From positions 558,001 to 622,000 of the forward strand of contig NZ_FRBL01000003.1 of NCBI RefSeq assembly GCF_900142605.1: a stretch of 64,000 bases of DNA, written 5' to 3'. The position numbers were made by a program, and so were the translations under genes. Below the pieces are notes generated by a model. The model searched no databases, was not told the DNA's origin, and saw only the letters and a list, made by a program, of their open reading frames with translations. Shown one piece after another: positions 60,887 through 64,000 of the stretch. The DNA is from Chitinophaga jiangningensis. GTDB lineage: Bacteria > Bacteroidota > Bacteroidia > Chitinophagales > Chitinophagaceae. Position 1 is the first letter of the stretch. Every line of letters starts with the position of its first letter.

Positions 60887-63376
60887 TTAACCCTTTTTTG
60901 CAGATATCAGATTCACAAATATGCGGTATGCCCCCGGAACACCCGCCGGCAGCTGCCGGAAGAAGGAAAGCGAGGTATACACATATCTTCCTTTGCCATA
61001 AGTCGTAACCAGGGTGGAACCATCCAGCGGCGACTCCCCTTTGTCATTCATAGCAAATAATTTATCATATGACTGATCGGCCCCGGAAGTGTAATAAAGC
61101 CCTATTTCCTGTACCCAGCCGTTAAAGTCGGCGGTAGAAATATTATTCGGGTAATGCAGCACCGGGTCCGCCGGGTTCAGAATTTTCACGGTGGCATCTT
61201 CTTCCGTTACCCTGTCGCGGGACAGGCTGAAAGGATATGGCCCCATATTATTCATCACCAGCGGCGAATTTACGTTATACTGCACCAAATAAGTCCCGCC
61301 ATTTTTCACATAGTCCATCAGTTTTCCCTGCCAGAACTTCATGCGAGGGTTGATATTATAAGCTCTCACACCGGCAATGATGGCATCGTAGCGGGAAAGA
61401 TCACCGTACATAATATCTTTCTCCGTAAGCTCTGTGACATTGTAGCCTACCTGGCGAAGTGAGGCCGCCACCATATCACCGGCACCCGGGATATATCCGA
61501 GGTTGTTGCCGTTATGTTTCAGGTCTACCGTTACCAGGCGCGCCTGTGCAGGCGGGAACAGTGTGATCACCGGAATGTGATCATAGCGGATCCGCTGGAT
61601 GCCTTCCGTATATACCTTGCCGTTAGTGGCCATCTGCACTTCAAAGGTATCTACGTGGTTGGTGCCTCCTGCTTTTACGGGCGACAGAGAAAAAGTAAAT
61701 TCCTGCTCATCCCCTTTCTGTTGGAAGTCGTACGGAATGGAGGCAGGTTTGCTCACAAAGCCTGCAGGGAGTTTCAGGGAGATGTTACCTTTCACGCCAT
61801 CGGCCATTGCCTGTAATTTCACTGTTACCGGCTGTGCGGTATTGCCGGTGAAAATAAACACCTGGTTAGTAAGATTACCTACCACCGGCGGGGCTACCAC
61901 TACGGGTTCGTACAGCTCTCCTTTTACCGGGTCTGTGTATTTATATTGTAATGGGCGGGAGATATTAAAGTCCGCGCCGCCAATAGTTAATTGAATGTTG
62001 GTCTGCAAGGCAGGAACATTTTCCGGATTACCCACTAACAACGGATCGGTAATGGTGTAGGTGCCAAGCGGGTGGGATTCCGACAACCAGTATGGCTGTG
62101 AAAACGGGGTATTTTCAGGTACCGTTACCGGGTTAGTGAAGGTGGTGAGTTTATTGAATTCCAGTGTTTGTGCGCTGGAGGCGTTGCGAAGGCCCGGCAG
62201 ATCAATATTTTTAATCGTCACCGGAATGTTGCTACGGTTGATCAGCTGCACGGTGGTATTCATTTTATAACCTGGGACTACCGTGTTGGCGGAGCTGTAT
62301 GCTTCTGCCCAGATGCCGGCGCAGGCAAAGATAAGCTGCTCAGTTTCTTTGAGCTTAAGGTTACGCCAGTAGCCTTCGGGCAGTGCCTGTATGGCTTTGC
62401 GGATGTTCAGCAGGGCTGGTACGGAGGCTGCCGGGTTATCCATACTATAGGCGGCAATCACTTTATCTACCAGCTCTCCAACGGCTTTACCTCCTTCAAT
62501 GCGGGACCAGGACTGGTTTACACCATCCAGCAGAGAGCTGGTGGGGGTATTGCCCTTAATGGTCGCGAAGTATTCAAAGGAACTGCCACGGCCGGCCGGA
62601 ACACCAAAGCCCTGACTTTTGTGTTGGGAGCGCGATTCGGATGCTATCTCCCCAAAACCCTTTCCTAGCAATGGATTGAATACGCCTACATCAATTTTAA
62701 ACTGGTCGTCGGCAATGGTATTGTTAGACCCAAAGTTAAAGGTATTCCAGAGCAAACGCTTTGCCTGCCAGGGTTTCACTCCTTTAGCAAACTGTTCAGG
62801 CGCGTATTTCGGATCAGCTGCCAGTTCGTAGGCTTTAGCAGCGAGCATGGCGGAGGCGGTATGGTGGCCGTGTCCGGCGCGACTATCCGCCGGGAATCGG
62901 CAGATGATCACATCCGGCTGAAATTTGCGAATGATCCATACTACGTCTTTGGTAATTTTTTCGGTATCCCAGATAGAAAAGGTTTCGGTAGGATTTTTAG
63001 AGAACCCAAAGTCCTGCGCGCGGGTGAAAAACTGCTCTGCGCCATCGATGCGGCGTGCAGCCAGCAGTTCCTGCGTGCGGATCAGGCCCAGGAGTTCACT
63101 TTGTTCGTTGCCTACCAGGTTTTGCCCGCCATCGCCGCGGGTGAGCGAGAGGTAGCCGGTGCGATAGAGTTTCTCTTTGGCCAGGTAGCCGAGCAGCCTG
63201 GTATTTTCATCATCAGGATGAGCGGCAAGATAGAGGACGCTGCCGAGGGTATCCAGTTTTTTTAACTGCAGTTTGATGTCGGCGGCATTCCATACGGGCG
63301 TTGGCTGGCTGATAGCTGTCTGACCTGCTGTTAGCAACAGCAACAGGGCCAGAGCGGTATAGATTCTTTGAATCAT
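60887..63376 (-). CDS. PIG-L family deacetylase with C-terminal extension
   Basis: An 829-aa exported enzyme. After a signal peptide (MIQRIYTALALLLLLTAGQTA) comes the PIG-L domain with AAHPDDENTR at about 52 and the histidines of GHGHHTASAML near 168, which bind the metal. PIG-L enzymes remove N-acetyl groups from GlcNAc-containing compounds. A further 500 residues of beta-sandwich modules follow, including NEW3-like and glutamine-amidotransferase-like parts (PGAGDMVAASLRQVGYNV, IAGVRAYNINPRM). Most PIG-Ls are far shorter, so the extension is notable. Substrate unknown. Confidence 0.92.
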   Translation of the reverse strand: MIQRIYTALALLLLLTAGQTAISQPTPVWNAADIKLQLKKLDTLGSVLYLAAHPDDENTRLLGYLAKEKLYRTGYLSLTRGDGGQNLVGNEQSELLGLIRTQELLAARRIDGAEQFFTRAQDFGFSKNPTETFSIWDTEKITKDVVWIIRKFQPDVIICRFPADSRAGHGHHTASAMLAAKAYELAADPKYAPEQFAKGVKPWQAKRLLWNTFNFGSNNTIADDQFKIDVGVFNPLLGKGFGEIASESRSQHKSQGFGVPAGRGSSFEYFATIKGNTPTSSLLDGVNQSWSRIEGGKAVGELVDKVIAAYSMDNPAASVPALLNIRKAIQALPEGYWRNLKLKETEQLIFACAGIWAEAYSSANTVVPGYKMNTTVQLINRSNIPVTIKNIDLPGLRNASSAQTLEFNKLTTFTNPVTVPENTPFSQPYWLSESHPLGTYTITDPLLVGNPENVPALQTNIQLTIGGADFNISRPLQYKYTDPVKGELYEPVVVAPPVVGNLTNQVFIFTGNTAQPVTVKLQAMADGVKGNISLKLPAGFVSKPASIPYDFQQKGDEQEFTFSLSPVKAGGTNHVDTFEVQMATNGKVYTEGIQRIRYDHIPVITLFPPAQARLVTVDLKHNGNNLGYIPGAGDMVAASLRQVGYNVTELTEKDIMYGDLSRYDAIIAGVRAYNINPRMKFWQGKLMDYVKNGGTYLVQYNVNSPLVMNNMGPYPFSLSRDRVTEEDATVKILNPADPVLHYPNNISTADFNGWVQEIGLYYTSGADQSYDKLFAMNDKGESPLDGSTLVTTYGKGRYVYTSLSFFRQLPAGVPGAYRIFVNLISAKKG

Positions 63377-63467
63377 GTACGATCAGAAGGTTTACAGAGC
63401 TTCAAAAATAGTGATTAATCCAGGCGCTCAAAATGAAATGGGTTGAACGGCGGGTATTATAAATAAA

Positions 63468-63797
63468 TTATTTCTTAAACATAAAATAAACGGCGCCAAT
63501 GAGGAACAGGAAAGAAATGAGGTAGTTCCACCGGAGCGGTTCTTTGAGCACAAAAACGGCGAAGAGGGCGAAAATGGAAAGGGTGATTACCTCCTGGATA
63601 GTTTTTAGCTGAAAGCCGCTGAAGCCTTCCTGGTAGCCGAACCGGTTGGCAGGTACCATGAAGCAGTATTCGAAAAAGGCGATCCCCCAGCTGAGCAGGA
63701 TGACTTTCCACAGGGCGGTTTCGGTGTGTTTCAGATGACCGTACCAGGCGTAGGTCATAAAGGAGTTCGAGATAATGAGCAGTAGTATGGTGCGCAT
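63468..63797 (-). CDS. DUF486/DMT-type small membrane protein
   Basis: A 109-aa protein of four membrane helices (LLLIISNSFMTYAWYGHLK, ILLSWGIAFFEYCFMVPANR, TIQEVITLSIFALFAVFVLK, LISFLFLIGAVYFMFK). It matches the DUF486 family related to drug/metabolite transporters. The small multi-helix design suggests a dimeric transporter, but no substrate is known. Standing alone. Confidence 0.88.
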   Translation of the reverse strand: MRTILLLIISNSFMTYAWYGHLKHTETALWKVILLSWGIAFFEYCFMVPANRFGYQEGFSGFQLKTIQEVITLSIFALFAVFVLKEPLRWNYLISFLFLIGAVYFMFKK

Positions 63798-63848
63798 GAG
63801 ATTTCTTTTCGAATTGCGAATATACCTGATAAACTGCTGAAAAGAAAA

Positions 63849-63876
63849 GAGGCCATTTCAAGAATGAAATAGCCTC
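63849..63876 (-). terminator. Terminator of the edge gene
   Basis: A 12-bp stem with one G-U pair (63849-63860 with 63865-63876, GAGGCCATTTCA), followed on the minus strand by a T-rich run (CTTTTCTTT). It serves the gene whose end is at 63943. Confidence 0.78.
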
Positions 63877-63942
63877 ATGGATCAAACCAATAGGGTTCTC
63901 TGTTAGGATGAGTGTGTTGTTGGTTGCTAGTATCTTTATTAA

Positions 63943-64000
63943 TTATTGTTCCAGTTTAACTTCACCGATATCGGTTACTTTACCGTCTTCTACTTTAACA
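63943..64000 (-). CDS. Unidentified protein, C-terminal end only
   Basis: The last 18 residues (VKVEDGKVTDIGEVKLEQ) of a gene running off the right edge. Too short to assign. Confidence 0.6.
   Translation of the reverse strand, partial: VKVEDGKVTDIGEVKLEQ

Noticed and set aside
1..64000. CRISPR arrays, rRNA, tRNA, prophage or intact insertion sequence
   Set aside because: No regularly spaced repeats of CRISPR type, no rRNA or tRNA-like stretch, and no transposase or phage structural gene was seen; the one recombinase, xerD, is housekeeping.

Overview
The window looks like chromosome from a Bacteroidota bacterium of the family Chitinophagaceae, probably Chitinophaga or a close relative. The signs are OMP_b-brl_3 and POTRA-type outer-membrane proteins, DUF4252, BT_3928-like, DUF1599 and DUF6660-like proteins, a LytTR regulator, an ECF sigma/anti-sigma pair, and TAnnTTTG -7 promoter boxes (upstream of gyrA, pdhA, recF and ndk). 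The genes are dense and mostly housekeeping. I see no rRNA, tRNA, CRISPR array, prophage or intact insertion sequence.

Layout. 0-4 kb: end of an NADP-dependent oxidoreductase, fdhD, a YdeP-type molybdopterin oxidoreductase and a glycolipid-binding-fold protein. 4-11.7 kb: nitronate monooxygenase, a POTRA/beta-barrel protein, a 53-aa DUF1328 protein, a DUF695/RraB protein, a large outer-membrane beta-barrel receptor and an acyl-CoA thioesterase. 11.7-18.1 kb: an MsbA-like ABC exporter, a MgtC/DUF763/endonuclease V operon and an unknown exported protein. 18.3-26.3 kb: a five-gene heavy-metal efflux operon (DUF6660-like, CzcA, CzcC, CzcB, Zn/Cd P-type ATPase). 26.4-30.2 kb: a LytTR response regulator, a hybrid histidine kinase and two small paralogous Lys/Ala-rich secreted proteins, each preceded by three repeats phased at exactly 21 bp. 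30.2-40.5 kb: a TPR protein, gyrA, a saccharopine-dehydrogenase-like enzyme, a cysteine-free sirtuin, an EVE protein, an LutA-like protein, ribH, a YfgM-like TPR protein and pdhA. 40.7-51.8 kb: recF-dciA-like, an ECF sigma operon with two DUF4252 proteins, an orphan permease, a BT_3928-like protein, DUF1599, folP-cdaA-DCC, an FKBP lipoprotein, nrnA and ndk. 51.9-52.6 kb: a gene-poor stretch with a REPIN-like inverted repeat. 52.6-58.7 kb: xerD, an unknown protein, then a small Cys/Gly-tailed protein, a polytopic membrane protein, a NarX-type kinase and a LuxR-type regulator, followed by DUF2911. 58.8-64 kb: a PIG-L deacetylase, two tiny membrane proteins and a sodium:solute symporter, then a DUF486 protein and the end of one more gene.

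Three things stand out. First, the two small secreted-protein promoters share three 21-bp-phased repeats at the same distance from a -7-like box, beside a LytTR regulator and a hybrid kinase; together they read as one signalling regulon. Second, six intergenic sites carry the same unusual structure, two near-perfect hairpins set head to tail with overlapping or abutting arms, although their sequences are unrelated. Third, the 55.1-57.8 kb cluster looks like an uncharacterised signalling cassette built around a small protein ending in CPNYC and a glycine run.

Several starts were moved from the longest reading frame because a promoter box, signal peptide or family alignment favours a later codon (pdhA, recF, ndk, fdhD, endonuclease V, CzcA, CzcC, the EVE protein, the symporter).
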